Shown here: one piece after another, positions 15,762 through 25,205 of the stretch
Numbering within the stretch: the stretch's first letter is position 1
How the letters are laid out: each line of letters opens with the position of its first letter
Source: Paragemmobacter ruber
GTDB taxonomy: Bacteria; Pseudomonadota; Alphaproteobacteria; Rhodobacterales; Rhodobacteraceae
Assembly (NCBI RefSeq): GCF_009908315.1
Contig: NZ_JAAATW010000001.1
Span: forward strand, 1,178,001 to 1,242,000
Direction of reading: 5' to 3'
Length of the DNA stretch: 64,000 bases
Made by a program: the position numbers and the translations under genes
The notes under the pieces: model-generated
The model's input: only the letters and a program-made list of their open reading frames with translations
Told to the model about the DNA's origin: nothing
Databases searched by the model: none

Positions 15762-17210
15762 ATGAGACGCCTTCGGAACGTCAAGATCGTGGCCACGCTC
15801 GGACCGGCCTCCAGCGATTACGAAACCATCCGCGCCCTGTTCGAGGCGGGCGCCGACGTGTTCCGCCTGAACATGTCGCACGGCACGCATGACGACATCC
15901 GCGCCCGTCACAGCATCATCCGCCAGGTGGAGGCCGATACCGGCCGCCCCGTCGCCATTCTGGCCGATCTGCAGGGGCCGAAGCTGCGGGTGGGCACCTT
16001 CGCCGCGCCCAGTGGCGAGGAGCTGGTCGAAGGCGCCGCCTTCCGCATGGACCTTGACCCCGCGCCGGGGGATGCCACCCGCGTGCAACTGCCCCACCCC
16101 GAGATCTTTGCCGCGCTGGAACCGGGCGCGTCGCTGCTGGTGAATGACGGCAAGATCCGCCTGCGGGTGGACACCTGCGGCAAGGATTTCGCCAATTGCA
16201 CCGTCACGGTGGGTGGCACCATCTCAAACCGCAAGGGCGTGAACGTGCCGGATGTGGTGCTGCCCTTGGCCGCGCTGTCGGACAAGGACCGCAAGGATCT
16301 GGAATTCGTCTGCGAACTGGGGGTGGACTGGCTCGCCCTGTCCTTCGTCCAGCGCCCCGAGGATGTGATCGAGGCGCGCGATCTGGCCAAGGGCCGCGCC
16401 GCCGTGCTGTCCAAGATCGAAAAGCCGGCCGCGGTAAAGGCCTATGACGCCATCCTCGAGGTGTCGGATGGCATCATGGTGGCGCGCGGTGATCTGGGCG
16501 TGGAACTGCCCGTCCATTCCGTGCCGCCGATCCAGAAGAAACTGGTCCGCGGCGCGCGCGCGGCGGCGAAACCCGTGATCGTCGCCACCCAGATGCTGGA
16601 ATCGATGATCGAATCGCCCATGCCCACCCGGGCCGAGGTGTCGGACGTCGCCACCGCCATCTATGAAGGCGCCGATGCCATCATGCTGTCGGCGGAATCG
16701 GCAGCGGGCAAATACCCGATCGAGGCGGTCTCCACGATGAACAACGTGGCGATCAGCGTCGAAGGCGATGCCGTCTATCGCCAGATCATCGAGGCAAGCC
16801 GCCACGTCAACCGCACCTCCGTGGCCGATGGCATCGTGGCCGCCGCGCGCGAGATTGCGGAAAGCGCCGACATCAAGGCGATCTGCTGTTTCTCGCAATC
16901 GGGGACCACGGTTTCGCTGGTGGCGCGCGAACGGCCCCGCGTGCCGATCATCGCGCTGACGCCGCTGATCGAAACCGCCCGCCGCATGTGCCTGACCTGG
17001 GGCGCGCACTGCGTGATCACCGAAGAGCAGGACCGCTTCAAGGGCGCCGTCATCTCGGCCGTCCGCGCGGCGCGCACCTACGGCTTTGCCTCGGAAAAGG
17101 ATCAGATCGTGCTGACCGCGGGCGTTCCGTTCAACGTGCAGGGCACGACGAACATCCTGCGCGTGGCGCCCTGCGACGAAAGATTGATCTACCGCGTCGA
17201 TCCTGAATAA
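15762..17210 (+). CDS. pyk: Pyruvate kinase
   Basis: A full-length 482-residue pyruvate kinase converting phosphoenolpyruvate and ADP to pyruvate and ATP. Motifs: RNVKIVATLGPASSDYETI, FRLNMSHGTHDD (substrate Arg/Asn), SKIEKPAAVKAYDAIL (catalytic Lys), GIMVARGDLGVELP (metal Glu/Asp) and ATQMLESMIESPMPTRAEV. The C-terminal regulatory domain is present. AAGGAACGAGG precedes ATG 15762. A strong terminator follows, so it is monocistronic. Confidence 0.97.
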   Translation: MRRLRNVKIVATLGPASSDYETIRALFEAGADVFRLNMSHGTHDDIRARHSIIRQVEADTGRPVAILADLQGPKLRVGTFAAPSGEELVEGAAFRMDLDPAPGDATRVQLPHPEIFAALEPGASLLVNDGKIRLRVDTCGKDFANCTVTVGGTISNRKGVNVPDVVLPLAALSDKDRKDLEFVCELGVDWLALSFVQRPEDVIEARDLAKGRAAVLSKIEKPAAVKAYDAILEVSDGIMVARGDLGVELPVHSVPPIQKKLVRGARAAAKPVIVATQMLESMIESPMPTRAEVSDVATAIYEGADAIMLSAESAAGKYPIEAVSTMNNVAISVEGDAVYRQIIEASRHVNRTSVADGIVAAAREIAESADIKAICCFSQSGTTVSLVARERPRVPIIALTPLIETARRMCLTWGAHCVITEEQDRFKGAVISAVRAARTYGFASEKDQIVLTAGVPFNVQGTTNILRVAPCDERLIYRVDPE

Positions 17211-17217
17211 GCTGACA

Positions 17218-17252
17218 GGGCCCGCATCACCGATGCGGGCCCCGTGCTTTTG
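17218..17252 (+). terminator. Terminator after pyk
   Basis: GGGCCCGCATC (17218-17228), loop ACC, GATGCGGGCCC (17232-17242), then CGTGCTTTT. Confidence 0.85.
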
Positions 17253-17290
17253 GGGATGTGCTTTAGGGGTATGTTTTAGGGGGTGTTCCC

Positions 17291-17521
17291 GTGGTCAACA
17301 TCAACGATCTGTCGCTGGTCATCGGCATCCTTCTGACCGTCTTCTCGATCCCCTCCCTTCTCAATGCCTGGACGCAGGACCGCCTGCCGCGCTTTGGCGG
17401 GATCATCTGCCTGACGGGCATGGTCCTGATCGGGCTGGCGGCGGCGCGCAACCCTTCGGGCTATGGGCTGTCCGACATTCCGGCCGTGTTCACCCGCGTG
17501 ATCCGTGGGCTTGCCTCCTGA
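17291..17521 (+). CDS. Small two-helix membrane protein, first of a pair
   Basis: A 76-residue protein starting at GTG 17291 (MVNINDLSLVIGILLTVFSI). Two hydrophobic segments (about residues 8-24 and 36-52) flank RLPRFGGIICLTGMVLIGLA. It is similar in plan to the next gene (SIPSLLNAW... versus AIPSLLAAL..., DRLPRFGGI versus DRPPVAAGI), so the two are tandem paralogues. I do not recognise a function. Confidence 0.65.
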   Translation: MVNINDLSLVIGILLTVFSIPSLLNAWTQDRLPRFGGIICLTGMVLIGLAAARNPSGYGLSDIPAVFTRVIRGLAS

Positions 17522-17554
17522 AGCCGGGGCGGGGCGGGGCGGCGGGGCGCGGCC

Positions 17555-17779
17555 ATGGATCATGACCTTCTGTTCTTTCTCGGCCTCGCGCTCATGGCGC
17601 TTGCCATTCCGTCCCTGCTGGCCGCGCTGATCGACGACCGCCCGCCCGTCGCCGCCGGGATCGGCCTTGTGACCGGGCTTGGCATGGCGGTCTGGGCCGT
17701 GCTGGCGGGCGGCTTCGATCTGGACCCCGCCACCCTGCCCCATCTGTTCTTCGAGGTGCTGGGCCGCTATCTGCCCTGA
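17555..17779 (+). CDS. Small two-helix membrane protein, second of a pair
   Basis: A 74-residue protein, [20 protein letters not shown], with two hydrophobic helices and the same layout as the 76-residue product 33 bases upstream. Probably co-transcribed with it. Function unknown. Confidence 0.65.
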   Translation: MDHDLLFFLGLALMALAIPSLLAALIDDRPPVAAGIGLVTGLGMAVWAVLAGGFDLDPATLPHLFFEVLGRYLP

Positions 17780-17796
17780 GGCGCGCGCTTTTCCCC

Positions 17797-17825
17797 TTGC
17801 ACCGCACCCCCGCCCCGCCTATACG
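17797..17825 (+). promoter_or_regulatory. Sigma70-type promoter of rpmI-rplT
   Basis: -35 TTGCAC (17797-17802) and -10 TATACG (17820-17825) are separated by exactly 17 bases. The -10 lies 72 bases before the rpmI start. Confidence 0.65.
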
Positions 17826-17897
17826 GCCCACCTTGCGATACCCGCGCGGCCGGCCAAAGTGGCATGCCGAGTCGCGCCTGCAACCACGGAGATGGAA

Positions 17898-18098
17898 ATG
17901 CCCAAGATGAAGACCAAGTCGGCGGCGAAGAAGCGGTTCAGCTTCACGGCCTCCGGTCGGGTGAAGGCCGGCGTCGCCGGCAAGCGCCACGGCATGATCA
18001 AGCGCACGACGAAATTCATCCGCGATGCGTCCGGCACGATGCTGCTGAACGACAGCGACGCGAAGATCGTCAAGAAATACATGCCCTACGACCGGTAA
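17898..18098 (+). CDS. rpmI: 50S ribosomal protein L35 (bL35)
   Basis: A 66-residue L35 of normal length: [33 protein letters not shown], ending KKYMPYDR. It binds 23S rRNA in the large subunit. ATG 17898 is preceded by CGGAGATGGAA. rplT follows after 13 bases. infC, often upstream, is not in this segment. Confidence 0.97.
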   Translation: MPKMKTKSAAKKRFSFTASGRVKAGVAGKRHGMIKRTTKFIRDASGTMLLNDSDAKIVKKYMPYDR

Positions 18099-18111
18099 GG
18101 AGAACATCAGA

Positions 18112-18474
18112 ATGTCCCGCGTCAAATCCGGTGTCGTGACCCACGCCCGTCACCGCAAAGTCATCAAGGCCGCCTCCGGCTACTACGGCGCGCGCTCGCG
18201 CAACTTCCGCACCGCCACGCAGGCGGTGGACAAGGCCAACCAGTACGCGACCCGCGACCGCAAGACCCGCAAGCGCAACTTCCGCGCCCTGTGGATCCAG
18301 CGCATCAACGCCGCTGTCCGTCTGTTCGACCTCGAGATGACCTATTCCAAGTTCATCAACGGTCTGGCCAAGGCCGGCATCGAAGTCGACCGCAAGGTCC
18401 TCGCCGATCTCGCCGTGCACGAGCCCGAGGCGTTCAACGCCATCGCCGCGCAGGCCAAGGCCGCGCTGGCCTGA
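18112..18474 (+). CDS. rplT: 50S ribosomal protein L20 (bL20)
   Basis: A 120-residue L20 with the basic N-terminal extension [20 protein letters not shown] and core [20 protein letters not shown]. It organises 23S rRNA early in 50S assembly and in many bacteria represses its own operon. Co-transcribed with rpmI; an intrinsic terminator follows 22 bases after the stop. Confidence 0.98.
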   Translation: MSRVKSGVVTHARHRKVIKAASGYYGARSRNFRTATQAVDKANQYATRDRKTRKRNFRALWIQRINAAVRLFDLEMTYSKFINGLAKAGIEVDRKVLADLAVHEPEAFNAIAAQAKAALA

Positions 18475-18496
18475 TCCTCTGATCAGCCCTTAAACG

Positions 18497-18527
18497 AAAG
18501 GCCGCCCCCTGCCGGGCGGCCTTTTGC
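18497..18527 (+). terminator. Terminator after rplT
   Basis: AAAGGCCGCCC (18497-18507), 6-base loop, GGGCGGCCTTT (18514-18524) continuing in T. Confidence 0.9.
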
Positions 18528-18715
18528 TTTGCTGCATGCGGGTCGCGGATAGCAGCCGAGCTATGCCCCGTGTCTTACCCCGCACCCTGCCAATTAAAAC
18601 AACCTATGCGGGTAAAATCTGCAAAAACGCATGGAATCCGCCTTAACAGCTCCATGAAATTGTCCGTAACTGTGGGTCACAAGGACAAGCGAACCCTCAT
18701 CGAAAGACCCGCCTC

Positions 18716-19408
18716 ATGCTGCGCCCCCTGATTGCCCTCCTCTCCCTGCTCCTCCTCCTGTCCGGCTGCGGCGAGGTGGTCACCTCCAGCACCAAGGACG
18801 CGCGCATCCTGCTCATGGGCGATTCGATGATGGCCGCCAATCGCGCCGCGGGCCGGTCGGTGGCCCAAGGGATCGAACGCCAACTGGGCGAAGAGGTGAT
18901 CGACCGCTCCGTCTATGCCGCACGGATGATCTATATCCTGCCCATCTCCGGCGCGGCGGGCCTCAGCATCCCCGCGCAGCAGCAGAAGGGCAACTGGGAC
19001 TGGGTGGTCATGAACGGCGGCGGCAATGATCTGGTCTTCGGCTGCATCTGCGGGCGCTGCGATGGCATGGTGGACCGCCTGATTTCGGCCGATGCCACGG
19101 CGGGCGCGATCCCCGCGCTGGTCTCCCGCATCCGCAAGACCGGGGCAAAGGTCGTCTGGGCGGGCTATCTGCGCAATCCCGGCCTCTTCACCCCCATCCG
19201 GTCCTGCAAGGTCTATGGTGATGAGCTTGACCGCCGCCTCGCCCGGCTGGATGCCCGCGATCCGGGCATGATCTTCCTGCCGATGTCGGATGTCGTCCCC
19301 ACGGGCGATCCGTCGCTGCATCAGGCCGATATGGTCCACCCCTCGCCCAAGGGCAGCGCCGCCATCGCCACCCGCATCGCCGCCGCCATCCGCGCGAACG
19401 GCGGCTGA
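18716..19408 (+). CDS. SGNH/GDSL-family lipoprotein hydrolase
   Basis: A 230-residue protein with a lipoprotein signal peptide (LIALLSLLLLLSGC, lipobox cysteine at residue 17) and SGNH blocks: LLMGDSMMAA (nucleophile Ser), VVMNGGGNDLVFGC (Gly/Asn oxyanion residues), and HQADMVHPSPKGS (Asp-x-x-His pair). It should be an esterase or acylhydrolase attached to a membrane facing the periplasm; acetyl groups on polysaccharide or peptidoglycan are plausible substrates. Several cysteines (FGCICGRCDG) are unusual for the family. It has its own upstream gap of 190 bases. Confidence 0.8.
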   Translation: MLRPLIALLSLLLLLSGCGEVVTSSTKDARILLMGDSMMAANRAAGRSVAQGIERQLGEEVIDRSVYAARMIYILPISGAAGLSIPAQQQKGNWDWVVMNGGGNDLVFGCICGRCDGMVDRLISADATAGAIPALVSRIRKTGAKVVWAGYLRNPGLFTPIRSCKVYGDELDRRLARLDARDPGMIFLPMSDVVPTGDPSLHQADMVHPSPKGSAAIATRIAAAIRANGG

Positions 19409-19429
19409 TCCCCGAACCGCGTCCGCCCC

Positions 19430-19487
19430 CTTCATCTTGGCAAAAATACCCGCCGGGGTGAGCCCCGCAGGGGCGACGGGGTGGCAG
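19430..19487. repeat. Intergenic repeat, copy 2 (CTTCATCTTGGC + GC-rich hairpin)
   Basis: CTTCATCTTGGC at 19430-19441 is identical to 5782-5793, followed by AAAAATACCCGCCGGGG and a CCCCGCAGGGG hairpin. It lies between the esterase gene and pheS. Confidence 0.6.
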
Positions 19488-19597
19488 CCCCCTGCGACGC
19501 CCGGGCCCGGGCGCCACGCGGCGCGGCGCGCGCCCCATCCCCTTGCATCGCAGGCCCTGTCCCGCTACCACCGCCTCGCACCCGAAGGAGGCACCCC

Positions 19598-20680
19598 ATG
19601 GACGGGCTCGACACGCTCAAGGCCAAGTATCTGACCGCCGTCGCCGATGCCACGGACGAATCCGCGCTGGAAGAGGTGCGCGTCGCGGCCCTTGGGAAAA
19701 AGGGCGAGATCAGCGCCATGATGGCCACCCTGGGCAAGATGGACCCCGAGGCCCGCAAGGCGGCCGGGGCCAGCCTGAACGCGCTGAAGGATGAAATCGA
19801 CGCCGCGCTGCGCGCCCGCAAGGCCGGCCTTGCCGATGCCGCGCTGGACGAACGGCTGCGCACCGAATGGCTGGATGTCACCCTGCCCGGCCGGCCCCGC
19901 CGCATGGGCACCATCCACCCCGTGTCTCAGGTGATGGAGGAATTGACCGCCATCTTCGCCGATATGGGCTTTGCCGTGGCCGAAGGCCCGCAGGTGGAAA
20001 GCGACTGGTACAATTTCGACGCGCTCAACATCCCGCCGGAACACCCCGCCCGGCAGGAGCATGACACCTTCTTCATGCACCGCGCGCCGGGTGACAACCG
20101 CCCGCCGCATGTGCTGCGCACCCATACCTCGCCGGTCCAGATCCGAGCCATGATGGACAAGGGCGCCCCCATCCGCGTCATCGCCCCGGGCCGCGTCTAC
20201 CGCATGGACATGGACCAGACCCATACGCCCATGTTCCATCAGGTCGAGGGCCTCGCCATCGACCGCGACATCAGCATGGCCAACCTGAAATGGTGCCTCG
20301 AGGAGTTTTGCCGCGCCTTCTTCGAGGTGCCCTCGGTCGAGCTGCGCTTCCGCGCATCGCATTTCCCCTTCACCGAACCCTCGGCCGAGGTGGATATCCG
20401 CTGCTCGTGGGAAGGCGGACAGCTCAAGATCGGCCAGGGCGACAAGTGGATGGAGATTCTGGGCTCCGGCATGGTGCATCCCAAGGTGCTGACGGCGGCA
20501 GGCGTGAACCCCGATGAATGGCAGGGCTTCGCCTTCGGCATGGGGATCGACCGCATCGCCATGCTGAAGTACGGCATCCCCGACCTGCGCGCCTTCTTCG
20601 AATCCGACCTGCGCTGGCTGCGGCATTACGGATTCGCCGCGCTGGACATGCCCGATCTGCCCGGCGGCCTCAGCCGCTGA
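19598..20680 (+). CDS. pheS: Phenylalanine--tRNA ligase alpha subunit
   Basis: A 360-residue class II synthetase subunit charging tRNA-Phe. It has an N-terminal coiled coil (about residues 1-85), then [19 protein letters not shown] (motif 1), [19 protein letters not shown] (motif 2) and [20 protein letters not shown] (motif 3). GAAGGAGG precedes ATG 19598, which is selected over the longer open frame upstream. A terminator follows, so pheT is transcribed separately, unlike the usual pheST operon. Confidence 0.97.
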   Translation: MDGLDTLKAKYLTAVADATDESALEEVRVAALGKKGEISAMMATLGKMDPEARKAAGASLNALKDEIDAALRARKAGLADAALDERLRTEWLDVTLPGRPRRMGTIHPVSQVMEELTAIFADMGFAVAEGPQVESDWYNFDALNIPPEHPARQEHDTFFMHRAPGDNRPPHVLRTHTSPVQIRAMMDKGAPIRVIAPGRVYRMDMDQTHTPMFHQVEGLAIDRDISMANLKWCLEEFCRAFFEVPSVELRFRASHFPFTEPSAEVDIRCSWEGGQLKIGQGDKWMEILGSGMVHPKVLTAAGVNPDEWQGFAFGMGIDRIAMLKYGIPDLRAFFESDLRWLRHYGFAALDMPDLPGGLSR

Positions 20681-20696
20681 CCGGCCCGACGGAAAT

Positions 20697-20730
20697 GGAA
20701 AGCCCCGCCGCGGCGGGGCTTTCTGCGTTT
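20697..20730 (+). terminator. Terminator after pheS
   Basis: AAAGCCCCGCCG (20699-20710) directly abuts CGGCGGGGCTTT (20711-20722), followed by CTGCGTTTT. Confidence 0.85.
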
Positions 20731-20748
20731 TGCAAGGTCGGCCCTGTC

Positions 20749-20856
20749 TCAGATGAACAGCAGCAATATCGCAACCAGCGACAGCCCCATGATCAGGATC
20801 AATCGCCATGCCGGCACGCGGCGGGTTTGGTCGGGTACTTTAAACATCGGGTCCAT
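20749..20856 (-). CDS. Candidate 35-aa single-pass membrane protein
   Basis: A short minus-strand frame between pheS and pheT: MDPMFKVPDQTRRVPAWRLI followed by a 15-residue hydrophobic tail ending LLLFI. Positive residues before the helix predict N-in topology. There is no clear Shine-Dalgarno, so expression is not certain. The rest of the 350-base pheS-pheT gap (20857-21032) presumably holds the pheT promoter; no clear -35/-10 stands out. Confidence 0.45.
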   Translation of the reverse strand: MDPMFKVPDQTRRVPAWRLILIMGLSLVAILLLFI

Positions 20857-21032
20857 GGGCCAAGGGATGCCACCCGCACGGTCCGAAAATGTGGCAGTTT
20901 AGGGCAAAGCTGCGGGTTCGCGCGGAACAACGCGTTTCCATCCCGGAAACCCCAGCGCCGCCTTCCCGCCACCTTCCCCTCGCGCCGCAACTGCGCTAAT
21001 CCCTGCCCTGCATTTCCGAAGGGACCGGCACG

Positions 21033-23441
21033 ATGAAATTCACCCTCTCCTGGCTGAAGGATCACCTCGATACCGGGGCCACGCTGGAGGACATCCTCTA
21101 CGCCCTCACCGATCTGGGGCTTGAGGTGGAGGATGTCACCAACCCGGCGGCCCGGCTGGCGCCCTTTACCCTTGCGCGCGTCCTGCACGCCGAACAGCAC
21201 CCCGATGCCGACAAGCTGCGCGTCTGCCGCGTGCTGACGGATGAGGGCGAAAAACAGATCGTCTGCGGCGCGCCCAATGCGCGGGCGGGCATCACCGTGG
21301 TCTTGTGCAAGCCGGGCGATTACGTGCCGGGCATCGACGTGACGCTGGGGGTGGGCAAGATCCGCGGCGTGGAATCCCACGGCATGATGGCATCCGAGCG
21401 CGAGTTGGAACTGTCCGACGAACATAACGGCATCATCGAACTGCCCTCGGGCGAGGTGGGCGAGAAGTTCGTCGATTGGCTGGCCGCGAACCGCCCCGCG
21501 GCGGTGGACCCGATGATCCATATCAAGATCACCCCCAACCGCCCCGATGCGCTGGGTGTGCGCGGCATCGCGCGCGATCTGGCCGCGCGCGGGCTTGGCA
21601 CGCTCAAGCCCCTGCCGATCCCCACGATCACCGGCGCCTTTCCCTGCCCCATCCGGGTGGAAATCGCCCCCACGCTCAAGGCCAAGGGCTGCCCCCTTTT
21701 CGCCGGGCGCCTGATCCGGGGGGTGACCAACGGCCCGTCGCCCGCATGGCTGCAATCGCGCCTCATGGCGATCGGCCTGCGCCCGATCTCGGCGCTGGTG
21801 GATATCACCAACTACTTCACCTTCGGCCTGAACCGCCCGCTGCACGTCTTCGACGCTGCCAAGGTCAAGGGCGCGCTGCGCATCCACCCGGCGGAAGGCG
21901 GCGAAGACCTGCTGGCGCTGGACGGCAAGACCTACAGGATGCAAGCCGGCATGATGCTGATTTCCGATGACACCGGGCCGGAATCGCTGGCCGGGATCAT
22001 GGGCGGCGAGGTGTCGGGCTGCACCGACGCGACGACCGATGTCTTCCTCGAATCCGCCTATTGGGACCCGATCACCATCGCCGCCACGGGCCGCGCGCTG
22101 AAGATCAATTCCGATGCCCGCTACCGGTTCGAACGCGGGGTGGACCCGGCCTTCACCCTGCCGGGGCTGGACCTTGCCACGCAGATGGTCCTCGATCTCT
22201 GCGGCGGCACGCCGTCGGATATCGCGATGGATGGCGCGGTGCCCGATGTGTCGCGCGCCTACCGGCTGAACCCGGCGCGCGTCATCTCGCTTGTGGGCAT
22301 GGATATCCCCGAGGCAGAACAGCGCCGCACGCTGGAGGCCCTGGGCTTCACTCTGAACGGCGACATGGCCACCCCCCCCACCTGGCGCCCCGATATTCTG
22401 GGCGAGGCGGATCTGGTCGAAGAAGTGGCCCGCATCGCCAGCCTGACCCGGCTGGAAGGCAAACCGATGCGCCGCACCGCGCCGGGCGTGCCGCAACCGA
22501 TCCTCACCCCCGCGCAGCAGCGGGAGAAGGCCGCGCGCCGCACGCTGGCGGCGCTCGGCTACAATGAATGTGTCACCTACAGCTTCATCGACGAACAGGC
22601 AGCCGCGCTGTTCGGCGGCGGGGCGGATGCCGTGCGGGTGGATAACCCCATCTCGTCCGAGATGACGCATCTGCGCCCCGACCTGCTGCCGGGGCTTCTG
22701 CGCGCGGCCGCCCGCAATCAGGCGCGCGGCTTTGCCGATCTGGCGCTGTGCGAGATCGGCCCCGCCTTCCACGGCGGTGAACCGGGGGAACAGCATCTGC
22801 AAGCCACGGGCCTGCTCGTGGGCCACAGCGCCCCGCGCGATCCCTATGGCAGCCGCCGCCCGGTCGATGTGTTCGACGCCAAGGCCGATGCTGAGGCGGT
22901 GCTGGCCGCCCTGGGCGCACCCGCCCGCGTGCAGATCACGCGCAAGGTCGCGGGCTGGTGGCATCCGGGACGGTCCGGGGTGATCGGGCTTGGCCCGAAC
23001 ACGCTGGCGACCTTTGGCGAGGTGCATCCCCGCGTGCTGGCAGCACTTGGGGTGAAGGGACCGGCGGTGGCCTTCACCATCCTTGTCGCCAATGTCCCGA
23101 TGCCAAAGGCCAAGACGCCCACGCGCCCTGCGCTGGCGATCAGCGACCTGCAGGCGGTGGAACGCGATTTCGCCTTCGTGGTGGACAAAGGGGTAGAGGC
23201 GCTGGTCGCGATCAACGCCGCGCAGGGGGCCGACAAAGCCCTCATCGAAAGCGTCCGCCTGTTCGACCAGTTCACCGGCGAGAAGGCCGAGGCGCAGATG
23301 GGTGCGGGCAAGAAATCCATCGCCCTGACGGTGCGCCTGCAACCCACGGACAAGACCCTGACCGAGGCCGAGATCGAGGCGGTCTCTGCCAAGGTCATCG
23401 AAAAGGTGACCAAGGCCACCGGCGGCACCCTGCGGGGGTGA
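21033..23441 (+). CDS. pheT: Phenylalanine--tRNA ligase beta subunit
   Basis: An 802-residue beta subunit of usual length. It begins MKFTLSWLKDHLDTGATLED. Visible parts: an N-terminal tRNA-binding OB domain (residues about 40-150), B3/B4 editing domain, B5 domains, and a C-terminal ferredoxin-like anticodon-binding domain (FAFVVDKGVEALVAINAAQG). With PheS it forms the tetrameric synthetase and hydrolyses mischarged Tyr-tRNA. It is separated from pheS by a terminator and a small antisense ORF. Confidence 0.97.
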   Translation: MKFTLSWLKDHLDTGATLEDILYALTDLGLEVEDVTNPAARLAPFTLARVLHAEQHPDADKLRVCRVLTDEGEKQIVCGAPNARAGITVVLCKPGDYVPGIDVTLGVGKIRGVESHGMMASERELELSDEHNGIIELPSGEVGEKFVDWLAANRPAAVDPMIHIKITPNRPDALGVRGIARDLAARGLGTLKPLPIPTITGAFPCPIRVEIAPTLKAKGCPLFAGRLIRGVTNGPSPAWLQSRLMAIGLRPISALVDITNYFTFGLNRPLHVFDAAKVKGALRIHPAEGGEDLLALDGKTYRMQAGMMLISDDTGPESLAGIMGGEVSGCTDATTDVFLESAYWDPITIAATGRALKINSDARYRFERGVDPAFTLPGLDLATQMVLDLCGGTPSDIAMDGAVPDVSRAYRLNPARVISLVGMDIPEAEQRRTLEALGFTLNGDMATPPTWRPDILGEADLVEEVARIASLTRLEGKPMRRTAPGVPQPILTPAQQREKAARRTLAALGYNECVTYSFIDEQAAALFGGGADAVRVDNPISSEMTHLRPDLLPGLLRAAARNQARGFADLALCEIGPAFHGGEPGEQHLQATGLLVGHSAPRDPYGSRRPVDVFDAKADAEAVLAALGAPARVQITRKVAGWWHPGRSGVIGLGPNTLATFGEVHPRVLAALGVKGPAVAFTILVANVPMPKAKTPTRPALAISDLQAVERDFAFVVDKGVEALVAINAAQGADKALIESVRLFDQFTGEKAEAQMGAGKKSIALTVRLQPTDKTLTEAEIEAVSAKVIEKVTKATGGTLRG

Positions 23442-23447
23442 CGCCAC

Positions 23448-23477
23448 GTAGGATGGGCAGAAGATTGCCCATCCTAC
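23448..23477. repeat. Extragenic palindrome after pheT (GTAGGATGGGC family)
   Basis: GTAGGATGGGCA (23448-23459), loop of 6, TGCCCATCCTAC (23466-23477): a perfect 12-base stem sharing its core with the element at 3558-3613. It may act as 3'-end stabiliser for pheT mRNA. Confidence 0.75.
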
Positions 23478-23603
23478 ATCGGCGCATCCTTCCCCCATGG
23501 GCGCGCGACGGCGCACGTCCCCCTGCCCGCCCGCCGCAGCGTCACGCTTCCGCATCGGCCCGCGCCGCGACTAGGGTGAGGCAGCGGCACGGTGGGGGGA
23601 CAG

Positions 23604-25205
23604 ATGGCCTATGACTACATCATCGCGGGCGGCGGTTCGGCGGGCTGTGTCCTTGCCGCACGGCTGTCAGAGGATCCTGCCGTGTCGGTCTGCCTCGTCG
23701 AGGCTGGGGGGCAGGGTAAATCCTTCCTGATCAACACCCCCGCCATGGTCGCGGCCATGGTTTCCGGGCGGCCCCCGTTGCACAACTGGGCCTTTGGCAC
23801 AGAGCCCCAGCCGCATCTGAACGGTCGGCGCTGCTATCAACCCCGGGGCAAGGCGCTGGGCGGATCCTCTGCCATCAATGCCATGCTTTATGTGCGCGGC
23901 CATCCGTCCGATTACGACGATTGGGCCGATCTCGGGGCAGAGGGTTGGGATTGGCGCTCCGTCCTGCCTTACTTTCTGAAATCAGAGGGAAATTCGCGCG
24001 GCCCATCCGCGCTGCACGGGGCCGGTGGCCCCCTGCAGGTCACCGATCAGGCCAGCCCGCACGCCATCACCCAGGCCTTCGTGCAGGCCATGCAAAGCCT
24101 GCAACTGCCCGAGAACCCCGATTTTAACGGCCCCGATCAGACCGGCGCGGGGCTGTTTCAGGTCACGCAGTTCCACCATGGCCCAAGGAAGGGCCGCCGC
24201 TGTTCCGCCGCTGCCGCCTATCTGCATCCGGTGATGCAGCGTCCCAACCTGACCGTGCTGACCGGCGCGCTGGCCGAGCGGATCGTGATGGAAAAGGGCC
24301 GCGCCACGGGGTTGATGGTCCGGCATAATCGCCGCCGCCTCACGCTTAGCGCCCGGCGCGAGGTGATCCTTTCGGCGGGGGCTTTCGGTTCACCCCATCT
24401 GCTGCTCCTTTCCGGGATAGGCCCGGAGGATGAGTTGCGCGCCCATGGCATCCCCGTGCATCACGCCCTGCCCGGCGTGGGGCAGAACCTGCAGGATCAC
24501 CTTGACCACACGCTGATCTGGCGGTCGCTGCGCCCCGATGTGGTGGGGTTCAACCCGGCCGGACTGATGCGCCTGTTGCGCGGCTGGCGCCCCTTCCGCG
24601 ATCATGGCACGGGCGTCCTGACCACCCCGGGGGCGGAAGGCTGTGCCTTCCTCCATTCCCGCCCGGGCCTGCAACGCCCTGATCTGCAGGCGCATTTCGT
24701 GATCGCCATCGTGGATGACCACATGCGCCGCATCCATCTGGCGAATGGCTATTCCGCCCATATCTGCGTTCTGCGCCCCCACAGCCGGGGCAGCGTGGGC
24801 CTGCAGGACGCCAATCCCGCCCGGCCGCCGCGCATTGACCCGAGTTTCCTGTCCGACCCCCGCGATCTGCAGGTGCTCAAGGCCGGCGTGCGGCTGATGG
24901 AACAGGCGATGTCTGCCGACGCCCTCGCCCCATGGCGCGGGCGGCGCCTCTATCCCCATGACGGCAGCGATGCGGCGCTGGAGGCCGATATCCGCGCCCG
25001 GGCCGATACGATCTATCACCCCGTGGGGACCTGCCGCATGGGGCGGGATGAGATGGCGGTGGTGGATCCAACCCTGCGGGTGCAGGGCTTGGACGGTCTG
25101 CGCGTGGTGGATGCCAGCGTGATGCCGACGCTGATCGGGGGAAACACCAACGCCCCCACCATCATGATCGCCGAACGCGCCGCCGATCTGATCCGACGGG
25201 GTTAA
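23604..25205 (+). CDS. GMC-family FAD oxidoreductase (choline/alcohol dehydrogenase-like)
   Basis: A 533-residue GMC oxidoreductase. FAD-binding IIAGGGSAGCVLAARLSED at the N-terminus, GMC signature 1 near PRGKALGGSSAINAMLYVRG, signature 2 SAGAFGSPHLLLLSGIGP, and the C-terminal active site TIYHPVGTCRMG (catalytic His) with GNTNAPTIMIAERAADLI. It oxidises an alcohol to an aldehyde; no betaine aldehyde dehydrogenase or bet regulator is adjacent, so choline is not assured. ATG 23604 follows a GGGGGGA Shine-Dalgarno. The stop overlaps that of the convergent MFS gene by 4 bases. Confidence 0.88.
   Translation: MAYDYIIAGGGSAGCVLAARLSEDPAVSVCLVEAGGQGKSFLINTPAMVAAMVSGRPPLHNWAFGTEPQPHLNGRRCYQPRGKALGGSSAINAMLYVRGHPSDYDDWADLGAEGWDWRSVLPYFLKSEGNSRGPSALHGAGGPLQVTDQASPHAITQAFVQAMQSLQLPENPDFNGPDQTGAGLFQVTQFHHGPRKGRRCSAAAAYLHPVMQRPNLTVLTGALAERIVMEKGRATGLMVRHNRRRLTLSARREVILSAGAFGSPHLLLLSGIGPEDELRAHGIPVHHALPGVGQNLQDHLDHTLIWRSLRPDVVGFNPAGLMRLLRGWRPFRDHGTGVLTTPGAEGCAFLHSRPGLQRPDLQAHFVIAIVDDHMRRIHLANGYSAHICVLRPHSRGSVGLQDANPARPPRIDPSFLSDPRDLQVLKAGVRLMEQAMSADALAPWRGRRLYPHDGSDAALEADIRARADTIYHPVGTCRMGRDEMAVVDPTLRVQGLDGLRVVDASVMPTLIGGNTNAPTIMIAERAADLIRRG

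Noticed and set aside
20799-23555. 918-codon minus-strand open frame opposite pheT
   Set aside because: Same high-GC antisense effect; no motifs, while pheT is a clear full-length synthetase subunit.
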